In this document: positions 47,256 to 56,729 of the stretch, one piece after another
Layout: each line of letters begins with the position of its first letter
Position numbering within the stretch: the stretch's first letter is position 1
From: Corythucha ciliata
Taxonomy: Eukaryota > Arthropoda > Insecta > Hemiptera > Tingidae
Assembly: GCA_038030265.1 (NCBI GenBank)
Contig: CM075943.1
Location: 38,688,001-38,752,000, forward strand
Reading direction: 5' to 3'
DNA: 64,000 nucleotides
Translations under genes and position numbers: made by a program
Notes under the pieces: model-generated
Databases searched by the model: none
The model's input: the letters and a program-made list of their open reading frames with translations, nothing else
What the model was told of the DNA's origin: nothing

Positions 47256-47573
47256 TAAAGTGCGGGAAGGATTACCTCCTGAGCGGAAAATAAAATCTTG
47301 TTAGCTCTGTAATAATAATGATAATCACTCCCTTTATATCGTGAAAACTTTCGAGTATCCATTTAAAGGCACCTTTTTTCTCACTATAATCGTCTTATAA
47401 GTTAACACCATTTTAACAGACATTATCGCGTGTGTTACAGGTGGAAAACCGTCGACGTATTAATCCTGATCGGTATTTTCATTGGGGTTCACTTCATGTC
47501 GGCGAATCTTTTGGGCGATCCTTTGGCAGCAGTTGTAGCTCTGCTTTCCGTTATGTTTTATGTTTGGCTTTAG
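33210..47573 (+). CDS. FAR: fatty acyl-CoA reductase, eight exons, complete
   Basis: Exons: 33210-33419, 37985-38224, 38302-38450, 41550-41659, 41721-41916, 42012-42245, 42654-42911 and 47441-47573 (TAG 47571-47573). They join in phase to 509 codons, the usual family length. The enzyme reduces long-chain acyl-CoA to fatty alcohol with NADPH, feeding wax, pheromone or ether-lipid synthesis, on ER or peroxisome membranes. Visible: VTGATGFLGG nucleotide-binding motif (residues 22-31), YVSTAYCN, PNTYSFTK with active-site Tyr209 and Lys213, IVRPSI, PGWIDN, then the FAR_C (sterile) domain in exon 7 (residues 380-466). Exon 8 adds two hydrophobic segments, a C-terminal membrane anchor. ATG at 33210 is the first in frame after a stop-free leader, and the N-terminus matches the family spacing. 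Introns are either 61-408 bp or 3.1-4.6 kb. No disruption is seen. Insects have many paralogues, so substrate is unknown. Confidence 0.97.
35400..36810 (+). repeat. flavour C ~30-bp array in reductase intron 1
   Basis: Units resemble CGCGAATATTCAGTC joined to AATTTCACGG- and TTGCAATTTCGC-like pieces. The TIR-element relic related to 2540-2678 lies at about 35740-35870 within it. Confidence 0.65.
36880..37340 (-). repeat. flavour B array, reversed, in reductase intron 1
   Basis: Units read GCGAAATTCGCTTTTTGAGA and GAAAGAGCCAAACTTGCGAA, which is the complement of flavour B. Frames on both strands are repeat-driven. Confidence 0.65.
39076..39215. mobile_element. hAT-like end fragment in reductase intron 3
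   Basis: It starts TAGGGCAACCAGACGTCCTA, then has GGTCAAAAGCGTCCTACTTT, matching the fragment at 17463. The right terminus is missing. Confidence 0.5.
39530..40590 (+). repeat. flavour B ~30-bp array in reductase intron 3
   Basis: Units such as AAACCAAATTTCGTGGTTTAG and TTTGGCTCTTTC alternate for about 1 kb in a single orientation. Confidence 0.75.
41497..41549 (+). repeat. 31-base poly(T) run at the reductase exon 4 acceptor
   Basis: Thirty-one T residues (41497-41527) are followed by AACTTCTTTCTTTGTTTTACAG, giving an exceptionally long pyrimidine tract before exon 4 at 41550. Confidence 0.7.
44150..45075 (+). repeat. flavour C ~30-bp array in reductase intron 7
   Basis: Units like GGAAGTTTCCTAGCTCAATA then TTTGCGAAATT, 30-32 bp apart at 44460-44640. 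A poly(T) run lies at 44910-44931. Frames here are artefacts of the repeat. Confidence 0.7.
45281..46061 (-). mobile_element. element C, copy 2, one internal repeat, in reductase intron 7
   Basis: This is the inverse of 26590-27743: it starts TAGTGCATTTCATTTTGG and ends CCGCCAGCTGCCGGAGCGAAA. Only one copy of the ~298-bp unit is present (about 45460-45690). Between unit and hairpin end is an extra stretch shared with the copy at 55363 (GGGTATCCGTATACGG at about 46000, TTTCGACATTTTTGAAGA at about 45905). Confidence 0.75.
47167..47256 (+). repeat. poly(T) plus (CTTT)n microsatellite
   Basis: A T-run of about 38 bases broken by one G is followed by about 13 CTTT units. It lies in reductase intron 7, about 185 bp before the last exon. 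Confidence 0.9.
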
Positions 47574-49770
47574 AATCCAAGGAATTACGTTGTTTATTAT
47601 TCATCGAAATATTCGGAATTTTATAATTTTGTTATTATGGAAAATGTCAGTAATTCCTTGTTTTAACAGTGAAAGCAATTTCTTAGAAAGCCGGCGGTAA
47701 GCGTTTTGACTATAAGTCGTTCTTATCGTTGAGAAAAAAAAAAAAAAACAGAGGTTTCTCAGTAAATAGCGGTAAAAAGGAAGGGCCTCTTGTTTCAATT
47801 TAATTTTATCCTCTCTCGTTGTCTAATTAGTTTTTTCTTATTTAGTTTGAAATACAATTTAATTAAGACAGACGCTTGTAAAGATGAAAAAAACTGGGAT
47901 CGACGAGTGGGAAGAGCTCGGGAAGGGGGAAAAAATTACGAGTACAATTAAAAAAACTAAACCGCATGACCGAACGGTCGAGCTTGAGGTTGCATAGCTC
48001 GATGCTTCTTGTATTTATCTACTGAACTACTAAACGATCGTTAATTAAAATTGCCGGAGCATTTGCGGCCAAACCTTACAAGTTTACTAGGTCACGACGG
48101 AATAATTGACAAATGGACTCCCTCCCCCAATCACAAATTCAAAGAGGGGAAGATATGGCAATTGGAAAAGGAGGGTGGATGGATGGAATCTGTCATCCCT
48201 TTGCTCTTGATTTAGCTATGATGGCAGACGCAGGAACGAGATGACAACTACGACGGCTATTATTATTATTACATTACTGCGCTAGAGGGTTTAATATTAT
48301 TAATGGAAGGGACTGTCCGCGGAGGAGGGTTCTCGTGGTTTATAGTTACCGCGATGTCTAACGAATACACCGTATGAAGTAATTACTCAATTCAACCCCC
48401 CACCACCACCACCACCACCACCACAACCACCGGACTCGAATACATTTTAATCGTCGGTATTATAGACATAGAAATAGAATTATACAAGATTACCGACGAT
48501 TACTGCCGCCAGTCTCTCTCACGCATCACAAAACAAAAGAGAGCGAGGAGAGCAAAAGTTGGACAGCAGCTTTGAGATCCCGACAACGCCATGCTTGGAA
48601 ACATCTTTTGTTGAGCTTTGCTGGGTGGTACGAGGATGTTTTTTCTTTCCTCTGGTTTTATACGCGCAAGTGTTGACGTTGATGAGTTTCGGAGAAAAGG
48701 TGAACGGTCCTCCTTTCTGGAGAGATAGTAAACCCTTTACATTTCAAACTTGAGAAGTTAAAATGTTCGGACATTTTTTATTAGCGAAAAAGAGTGAGAC
48801 AGCAATTTCCGCCAATCAAGTATTTCATTGGAGAAAGAGACAAAAAAAAAAAAAAATTAAACAGTTGAATAGAATAAAGACTCAGCGAGAAACAGCAGCG
48901 TTTGGAATGGGCGAGGGGTTTGTAGTGACTGTATTAGCAGTTTCATTTGAAATTCAAGTCCAGGAGCTCTCCCGGAGACAGCAAAGAAGAAATATTAAAG
49001 CACGAAATATCAACGGAACGATAAAGCGGTGGAGCGGCGCGGTCTATTTCCTTCCAGTATAATTCACGAAATGACATTTTGAGACTTCCACTCCCCCTCT
49101 GCCCACCACCCCGACAACCACAGCCAGCCAAAGTCGTGGGTGGATTGCCTTGGGTGCGAAAAGCGATGATTCATAGCATTGCTAATGATGGCTAGAGCGA
49201 GGGAAAGACGATGAGTTTTAGGAGGGGGGGGGGGGTTCGGCATATTTTCAGCGTATTTCTTGAAATGGATAAATCGAGTAACTCCACTAAATTTACATGA
49301 TGCCGTTAGTTTAGTTTTGTTTTCAGGCTCCGGTCAGGCTTGAGAATTAAACATTGTGGATAAATTAATTCGGATAACGAACGCCCATATCGATAGGTAC
49401 TCACAAATGAGAATAGTTTATCCCGTAAAACTATCCCTGTAGGCCCCAAAATACGTACTATTCATCTGTCCAAAAACTGGGTTTTAAACCTCGCAAACAA
49501 GCTAGGAAAATTTTAGAATGCCACTAGCAGAGCAGGCCGGCTCTCATCCTGAGGATTTTATAATGAGCGTGATTTACGCCTAACATTCAAATTTTTGCCA
49601 CGGTATGAGTAAGTTTTGGTTTTGAAATTCGAGTATGTTTGGTAATGAATGTACTACCGAGTTTTGGATTTCCAGCATAGGTAATCACCGCTGCGTCTTG
49701 ACTTGTGATTAGAGCATTTTGTGACTAGAGCATATTAACAAATTCCTATCAACCTCGAGGGCATTCAAAA
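47574..49770. other. reductase 3' flank and intergenic DNA
   Basis: No AATAAA close to the stop. The nearest weak candidate is ATTAAA at 47947-47952. A (CAC)n microsatellite lies at about 48400-48424, a poly(A) at 48842-48856, a poly(G) at 49225-49235. Open frames at 48559-48753 and 48763-49062 have no domain, and I do not call them genes. Confidence 0.45.
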
Positions 49771-49771
49771 A

Positions 49772-50756
49772 ACTGTAATTGTGACTCCTTTTGGGTTGTT
49801 TGAATTTCCATTCGTGAATTACGGGTTACGTAATGCTGGAGCTACGTTTCAGCGGTTTATGCACGAGATCACCCGAGAATTTCCTTTCATATTTTCGTAT
49901 TTAGATGACCTTCTTGTAGTATCCGACGACGAGAAACAACAAATCCTAAAATCTCTTAAAATTAACCCTTGGAAATGCGAATTTGGAAAACAAAGTTTTT
50001 ATCCTTTTTAGGTCACCTTATTACTACTAAAGGCATAACCCCGTTACCTAACAAAGTTCAACTCATTAACGATTTCCCTCGCCCCAAAACCGCTCCTCAA
50101 TTAAGAAGATTCCTGGGGATGTCCGACTTTTATAATCGTTTCATCCCTCACATGGCAACCATGCAAATTCCCTTACACGAAGTTTGCCAAGGAACAACAA
50201 AGAACGACAAAACGCCCCTTTCCCGGTCTACTTCACAAGAAACAGCTTTCAATGAAATTAAACGCACTACATGTCAAGCCACGTTTTTGGCCCATCCGCA
50301 GCCTAGTGCACCTTTATAAACATAACGGATGCTTCAGACATTGCTATGGGTGGGGTGATCCATCAGTTAGTAAATGGAATTCAACAACCTCTTCTTTAAT
50401 AGAAAATTTCTATTAAAATTTCTATTTTGTTTCTTCAATAGAAAATTTTCTGAAGCTGAAAAACGCTATTCGAAATGTATGCCCGAGAACTACTAGCAGT
50501 CTACTCCACAATCAAGCATTTTAGATTTTTGTTGGAGGGTCAAAATTTCTGTATTTATACGGACCATAAGCCACTATTGTATGCCTTCCAGCAAAAACCC
50601 GAAAAAGCGTCCCCTCGCCAACTTCGATACTTGGAATTCATTTCACAGTTTTCTACAGAAATTAAACATTTACCAGATGCCGATAACCAGGTTGCCGACT
50701 GTTTGTCACGCATTGAAGAGATTCAAATTCCTTCGGCAATGGACCATTTTCCAACA
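49772..50756 (+). pseudogene. Ty3/gypsy pol fragment: reverse transcriptase and RNase H
   Basis: The first frame has the RT palm: TPFGLFEFPF, ATFQRFMHE and the catalytic YLDDLLVV (YLDD at 49898-49909). It then shifts frame at about 50005, where FLGHLITTKGI and RRFLGMSDFYNRF follow. A stop at 50317 is followed by shifted RNase H residues (ITDASD, about 50324), then a local duplication around 50396-50455. The last frame has ELLAVYSTIKHFRFLLEG, IYTDHKPL and the end of RNase H, NQVADCLSR. Protease, integrase and LTRs are not found beside it. At least two frameshifts plus the duplication make it non-functional. Confidence 0.85.
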
Positions 50757-50867
50757 TGAAAAACCTGCAGTTTTGGCTATGAAACCTTGCAGTACGTGGT
50801 ATATTAATGTTGTAAAGTTAAGTATTTGCCTTGAATAAGCAACACCAATCTTGAAATCAAAGGTTAA

Positions 50868-50911
50868 AATTTCGCTCCGGCAGCTGGCGGTCGGAAAGAG
50901 TGCATTTCATT
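50868..50911 (+). repeat. solitary hairpin module of element C
   Basis: TTTCGCTCCGGCAGCTGGCGG and CGGAAAGAGTGCATTTCATT occur exactly as at the left end of element C at 26590. The downstream DNA (CCGTATTGGGGACAC) then diverges. Other occurrences: 4538-4571 and 32169-32214. Confidence 0.65.
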
Positions 50912-51265
50912 CCGTATTGGGGACACAAATCGGAGTGGCTGACATCTGGTGTTATCACTGAAAAGCTCCAGGAAGCATATAAGACATGATAAATAATTCA
51001 GAATGTCGTGATTGTTTGGCTTAAAAGGGCATACTGTGCGCGATAATATGGTGAGATGATTTTTATTTGTTTTCTATTAATGTAAGTATTACTCACTGAA
51101 TAAGCGTATGACCGTTCATAACTATTAAAACCAATTATTATGTCTTAATCTTGTTAACTACTCCAACAGCCATTTCTGTAGTCCTTTCAGAATATAAGAG
51201 CGACTTACCGAGTACATATTACTCGTTTCCATTCTCTTTTATGCACTACACGAAATTATTTATTT

Positions 51266-51484
51266 CAGATGGGCTCGGATATTGTTAATCTGCCTGAGAT
51301 TATCCGCTGCATTGGCGATTTCCAGCGACCATTGATTGATGGATCTGTTGTTCTCAAAGCGAAATATGTTGAGTGTGACGTTGTTGGAGAAGATGACAAT
51401 TCCCTTGAATTTTTCGCCCAATGCCTTCCAACGTTAATCTTGGAAAGCCAACCTCATTATCGAATACAAAAAAATTTCGTATAA
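51266..51484 (+). pseudogene. orphan exon-like fragment of unknown protein
   Basis: A pyrimidine-rich TTTATTTCAG acceptor directly precedes an open frame MGSDIVNLPEIIRCIGDF to a stop at 51484. Composition is normal and not repeat-like. The pattern DLPEI..C..D...P.I.GS.VLKA.YV resembles the N-terminus of uncharacterised insect proteins with SWIM/YqaJ-type domains, from memory and unverified. No other exon is found nearby. It may be a fragment carried by a transposon or a pseudogene. Confidence 0.35.
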
Positions 51485-51669
51485 ATTGTCGTTGTGATAG
51501 CGACAATTGACAGGTGCAATTATAAAAAATGCACGTCTACTCTGGCACGTCAGGAAGTTTTTATTTCAACTTTATTGTACATAGGCACATTACAGTTGTG
51601 CGAGCCAGTTTTAGGAACATGGAGCACGTAAGACATGATGCAGTGTCACGATCAGGTGATAGGCCCTGT

Positions 51670-53010
51670 CAGTGGCGTAGCGTATGGGGGGGCGGTGGGG
51701 CGGCCCGCCACGGGCGTCAGTCGGCTGAAGCTTTCATTTATTTTTAACGTGAATAATATGTTAAAGAACCGAGCACAGTTGGGATAAATATAGAGTCCTT
51801 TTTGCGCACCACCGGTATAAAACACTCCACATCATTCAACTGCCCAGTGCCCGTAGTTGTCAGGTGCTCCGTGAAAGAAATTGTGGCTTCAGGTCTACCA
51901 AGAAGCACCAAAACCGCACAAAATGGTCCAGTGCAGACCAGGGCGCCCCCAAGAGCTATCTATAACAGTATAACGGCTGCCAGTTAGTAGGAGGAGTCGT
52001 AAAAACTACAATGAAATTGACCGAAAGCTGAGTCTTGGCGATGCAATGGCTCTCTTAGGAGGCAAAACAGTCTAAAAACTGGACAAAGCGTTCCAGAAGC
52101 CGCGGGTTGCATCCCACAACCGATCACTGTTCCACGCAAACACGCTCCGTCCCTCTACGCGTCAAATGTAAGCTGGAAGAGCCAACCTCACGGAATTGAG
52201 GTCTTTTGATTAACCAAAGGAGGAAAAATTGTTTTTATGGAGAGCCGAATCCGTAAAATTGTTTTTTATTGAGACAAATAACCCGCAAAATTGGTATTTT
52301 GAGTATGCCAAGTTCCGCAAATTCTGTTGTTTGAAGATGCTAACCCTCAAGATTGGTTTTCTGAACAACAAAAGCCCTTGAGATTGGTTTATTGAAGCGA
52401 AAAACCTGTGAAGTTGGTTCTACTCAGAGTCAATCCTCGAAATAAGAGGTTTCAGGAGTTAAAACCGTGAATTGGTTTTTGGAAATCCGGATCCTCAAAG
52501 TTTGTGTTTTTCATGTAAGCCAGGCTCATGACTTTTTTTATACAGATCCAAACCCCCAAGATTGTTTTTTTCAACGATTAAACCCCACGAAATCGGTTTC
52601 TTGAAGACCCATTCTCGTGAAGTTGGTTCTCTGCAGGATATACCCCCTCCCCTATCTTTGATCGTACCTACATCATATTGGCTTAATTACTTCAAATATA
52701 GCCCACAGAGACTAGGAAACTGCTGATTTCTGCCACGAGAAACATTCCCACGCCAAGACTCTGTCAATCTGACACCACGCCGGTCTGTTTATTCTGAAAA
52801 AAGCGAATATGTTAAACGGGTCCTTCCCAGGTAAATCGAATACGATGTTTGGGAGAAAATTCCCCCGAGAACCCTGAGAGTTTCACCTATCATAAGCCCG
52901 ATGATTTCCGATTGAGATGAGTAGCCCGATACTTGAATTTTTTGATAGTGCGGGGTGGGCATCTACCATGACCACCGTTCCGAGCATCAAAATGTCACGC
53001 TACGCCCCTG
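51670..53010. mobile_element. hAT-like element with CAGTGGCGTAGC ends and 8-bp duplication
   Basis: It starts CAGTGGCGTAGCGTATGGGG and ends CACGCTACGCCCCTG, an inverted match with one or two changes. GGCCCTGT is perfectly duplicated at 51662-51669 and 53011-53018. CAGNGGCGTAGC ends with 8-bp duplications are typical of hAT transposons. The interior lacks a transposase. About 52190-52630 is a reversed flavour B array. Confidence 0.87.
52190..52630 (-). repeat. reversed flavour B array inside a hAT-like element
   Basis: Units such as GAGCCGAATCCGTAAAATTG and TTTTTATTGAG run opposite to the arrays at 53110 and 54180. The block lies entirely within the element bounded by GGCCCTGT. Confidence 0.65.
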
Positions 53011-53109
53011 GGCCCTGTCAGGGAAGTGAAAACTTGATTGTTTCTGTACTTTTGATTCTCCTGAATAGGGCCCGTATTTATATACATTTCCTTAAACTTA
53101 AAGTTCCGC

Positions 53110-53460
53110 AAATGGGGGGTCGAAACAGATGATTTTAACCACACTATCTCTCTAAAAAGACCAACTTCACGGATTTCACCCTTTTGAAAAAAAAAATTCC
53201 AGGGTGTTAGCTCATTTGTAAAGAGCAATTTATCGGATTTCGCTCCTTAAAAAAAAATTAATGGATTTTACCATTGCAAAGCCCAAATTTTGCGGACTAT
53301 TTAGCTCTTACAGAACCTAATTTCACGGTTTTTACCCACTCAAAATGCCAATTACGGAGGATTGTCTCCCTAAAAGCCAATTTTGCGGGACTGGCTCATG
53401 AAATAATCCAATCTAATTGGTTTGGGTTGAGACTGTCAAAAATGAAAATCTTGGATTTGG
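53110..53460 (+). repeat. flavour B ~30-bp array
   Basis: Forward units (AAGCCAATTTTGCGGGACTGG) reach the left duplication of the MITE at 53469. Similar units resume at about 54180, so the MITE inserted within this array. Confidence 0.65.
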
Positions 53461-53468
53461 GCTGTTTC

Positions 53469-54160
53469 TAGGGGTGAAATCGGTCCGGTCCGGTCTTTCG
53501 ATAAAGACCGGACCGGATCGAAAAATAATAACCTCTGAACAAGACCGGGACCGAACCGAACCGAAGACCGGACCGAAAAAAAAATGTCTTGGACCGGACC
53601 GAAAAGGACCGATTTTGTTTTGAGTCTTAAATAAAATATCGCTGGAAAACGTACACGAAATAGTAATTCGAAACGAAGTATATAAAAGTAATAATCCTTG
53701 GCTCACAAGCTCTACGTACACATTTTGTGGGCTATTCAGCCCAAAAATGCTTCACATTTAAAAGGAAGAAATTTGCAGCACGTTCACATCCGATCCAAAA
53801 GTGGGGGTAACAACGGCATTGCCCCTAACAGGCTATTAGAGCTAGTCAAATCGCTGAAAACTGATGTGGGCAGGGTGGATATGAGTAGGTGTTATTCTGT
53901 GGGGGGGTTTTCGATACCCTCCCCCCTTTGAAAGGTCTCCGATCCGCCCTTTGATGTTTGGTAGGTCACGGTATTCCTTTTAAACAAACTCGAGACATTA
54001 GAAACACGCAGTTCCAGCACGAAACGGATTCACATAAAAATTTCCTGTTTTTCTCTATACGCCATTTAAGGACCAATTTTTTTCGGTCCGGTCCTCACAA
54101 GAAGATCGGACCGGACCGGAATTATTCACAGCCCGGACCGAGGACCCGGTTTTACCCCTA
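53469..54160. mobile_element. hAT-like MITE of the GGTCCGGTCC family, copy 2
   Basis: Left end TAGGGGTGAAATCGGTCCGG. The right end's complement is TAGGGGTAAAACCGGGTCCT. A perfect GCTGTTTC flanks both sides (53461-53468 and 54161-54168). The interior matches 9603-10193 closely but has an extra block of CCGGACCGGA-type motifs on the left. Confidence 0.9.
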
Positions 54161-54169
54161 GCTGTTTCA

Positions 54170-54960
54170 CAGTTAAAATCTCGAGGATTTGACACTTACT
54201 GAATATAATTTCAACCAAGGTTTTGGCTAATTGAAGGACTAATAATTTCGCTCCCTAGAAAAAAAAAAAATCCAAATTTCACGAATCACAATCATGCTCG
54301 TCAGGAATCACTATTTTGCGCGGTTGGCTCCCTAAAAGGAGGCCGTCTTATGGATTTCACACGTTTAAATTCAAATTTGTAGGGGTGTAGGCTAATTTTA
54401 AAGAGCTATTACGCCGATCTGGCTATCTTAAAATACTTGACCGTTTTTAAAAGACAGACCGCTCTCCCATGGATACATAAAAAACCTCAAATTTGTTTCA
54501 AGTGTTACTTCCAGAGTTATTGCTTTTCTGTCCAAGGTTTGCCCCAAAGGTCTGCCGGGACCAGGAGCCCCCTGGGAAGAGAGGAAGTGGAAGACATTTT
54601 CAAATGCACCTGAACTCATCGAATTCCTTGTTGAAGGAGCTGGAGAATTATGTTTTCTTTCTTCTGTACAGGTGTATGTACCAAGAAGGAAATGAACTTT
54701 TATGAGGAGGACGTCGTATTAACCGAAGCGATGCGGTAGGGATTGCGCTAAAAACCAGTCAATACTTATCAGGCCTCAACCACAGAATGATTCAAAAGTC
54801 GCCGACTTCGAATTTCAGCGAGCAACGCATATAATTTGTACACCTCCGCCCGTGGAAGCAGGAACTGTCCCCTTTTCTAGCCAAGGCCTCTTAGAATAAA
54901 TACTCTTCTGAAGATAGGGAAACACGTTTCTGGTTATTTCAAAGAAACATTGATTTACTT
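54170..54960. other. decayed flavour B units, then spacer
   Basis: About 54180-54440 shows weak flavour B units in forward orientation (TCACGAATCAC, GGATTTCACACG). The rest to 54960 has no recognised feature. Confidence 0.45.
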
Positions 54961-54964
54961 CTAA

Positions 54965-55186
54965 TTAAGCAAGTTGGAAATGTTCGGAGGAAACCCGCAC
55001 GAATTTCGACAATTCTTTCCCGATCCACAATTTTATTTTCCCCGGTTTTGCCATAATTTTGTCAGGAGGTAAACAAAGGAAAGAAACACTGGGGGTCCGC
55101 TCGTTATTTGGACATTCAGGGACACAACACACCCCACGAAGTGGGTTTTTGGGGGCTCCCTCCAAGCGCGAATAATTGTGTGCCAC
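54965..55186 (-). pseudogene. THAP-type zinc finger fragment
   Basis: The 73-codon minus frame contains CCVPECPNNER, then SVSFLCLPPD, KLWIGKEL and VSSEHF. This is the THAP pattern: C-x(2-4)-C, hydrophobic SF..lP, a conserved W and a final C-x2-H-F. The cysteine expected in the last element (ICSEHF in THAP1) is Ser here, so zinc binding is probably lost. The frame stops right after HFQLA. THAP domains occur in P-element-type transposases and domesticated DNA-binding proteins. No further exon or transposase region is visible. Confidence 0.6.
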
Positions 55187-55362
55187 TTCCTCTCCCGCCG
55201 ACAGTCATTTAATCTATAAAATAATTACATAAATTGAGAACTTAGCTAAATTACCATGCCAAACCGGGTGCCAAACTATTGCCTTATCAACTGTTTATAT
55301 GCCTTTCAGACGACATTTTGAAACGATCATACCGCTCTCTATAATTCGTTTGAGTTACCAAT

Positions 55363-56316
55363 ACGGATACCCTAAGCCGTCCCAGAAGTAATAATTTTGA
55401 TACCATAATTTGTTTCATTAAGCCCAACTTCTTCCTCTATTTTCACCACCAACTCTTCAAAAATGTCGAAAGGTTTCGGTAGTTTTCCAAGGGCTTTGTT
55501 ATATTAAATTTTTGTGCCGTATTTTATAATACCTAAACGTGTGAATTTAAGCGATTTTTTGAAATTTCATCCTCCATTTCACCCTCCCCCATCAAAGTTT
55601 TCGATAAATCTCAATGGAACCCAGGGCTTTCGTTACATTAAATTATTGAGTCGAATTTTAGAGCGCTAAGATGAACTAGTGAAGTTCAACGCTATTTTTA
55701 CACTTCCACACCGGAAGGACCACCCCCACCACCTTGAATTTTTCGAAAAATTAAAATGGGGATCAAAGGCTACTATAACATGGAGTATACGTTCCGAATA
55801 TAACGCTTCTAGAATCAACTGGTGATTTATAGTGATATCTCGACCATTTAACCCCTATTCCCCCCTCCACCTTGACCGATTTGGCCCAAATGCAATACCG
55901 ACCGGGGGCTTATGACTTCTGATTTTTGTGCCAAAGCGCGTTCCGCTAAATTGATTCCTTCGAGAGTTATCTTGCTAACAAGACCACACGCTTACTTCCA
56001 CTACGGGAACAACACCCCCTCCGCTTCGACTTTTTCAAAAAATTAAAATGGGAATTAAGGGCTACTCTAACATGGAGTATACGTACTGAATATGATGCTT
56101 CTAGAATCAACTGGTGATTTATAGTGATTTTTTGACCATTTCAACCCCTATTCCCCCCCCCTCCACCTCGACCGATTTGGTCCAAATGCTATACCGACCG
56201 GGGTCTTATGAGTACTGATTTTTGTGCCAAAGCGCGTTCCGCTAAATTAATTTCTTCGAGAGTTATCGTGCTAACAAGAAAACGGCCATAATATTATGAA
56301 TAAACCAATAAATATG
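55363..56316 (+). mobile_element. element C, copy 3, two internal repeats, hairpin end missing
   Basis: It starts inside the element (CGGATACCCTAAGCCGTCCC) and lacks the usual hairpin end. It has two ~292-bp units (landmarks near 55757 and 56049) and ends at ATTATGAATAAACCAATAAATA, which also occurs (inverted) in copy 2 at about 45400-45440. Beyond it the expected terminus is replaced by the perfect inverted repeat at 56318. Confidence 0.7.
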
Positions 56317-56317
56317 T

Positions 56318-56725
56318 AAAAGTTTTGTTCCGACAGCAGCCTGTCGGGAAAAGTGCATTTCATTCATGCGACAATCGAGTCAAACCTCATAAGTTAGAAC
56401 GATATCAACCAACTATGAATCACATTTAGGCCGTTGTATAGAAAGTCAAAATCATAAAATCGTGTTTCTTTTTACCGCAGGCCCCTATTTTGGCACCAAC
56501 TGAGGGGGAACAAAATGATGAAAATGAAACAGAGTCGGTTTGGTTGCCTATACGACATGGGAAGGTGGACTCTTGTTAGAGGAGTTATTTGCAATTAAAA
56601 TTTTTATCCCGGCCTAAATTTCATTCATAATTGATTGATCTCGTTCTAACTTATGAGGTTTGACTCGATTGTCGCATGAATGAAATGCACTTTTCCCGAC
56701 AGGCTGCTGTCGGAACAAAACTTTT
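56318..56725. mobile_element. perfect 85-bp inverted repeat element with hairpin-module ends
   Basis: The arms 56318-56402 and 56641-56725 are exact inverted copies, spacer 238 bp. Each arm contains CCGACAG-GCTG-CTGTCGG, itself a 7-bp stem, and AAAAGTGCATTTCATT, the same layout as the end module of element C but with different stem bases. The identity of the arms suggests recent formation. The spacer has no coding frame. Confidence 0.85.
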
Positions 56726-56729
56726 TTCA

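Noticed and set aside
48559..49062. Two plus frames downstream of the reductase
   Set aside because: The second spans a poly(A) run, neither has a recognisable domain, and no splice sites link them.
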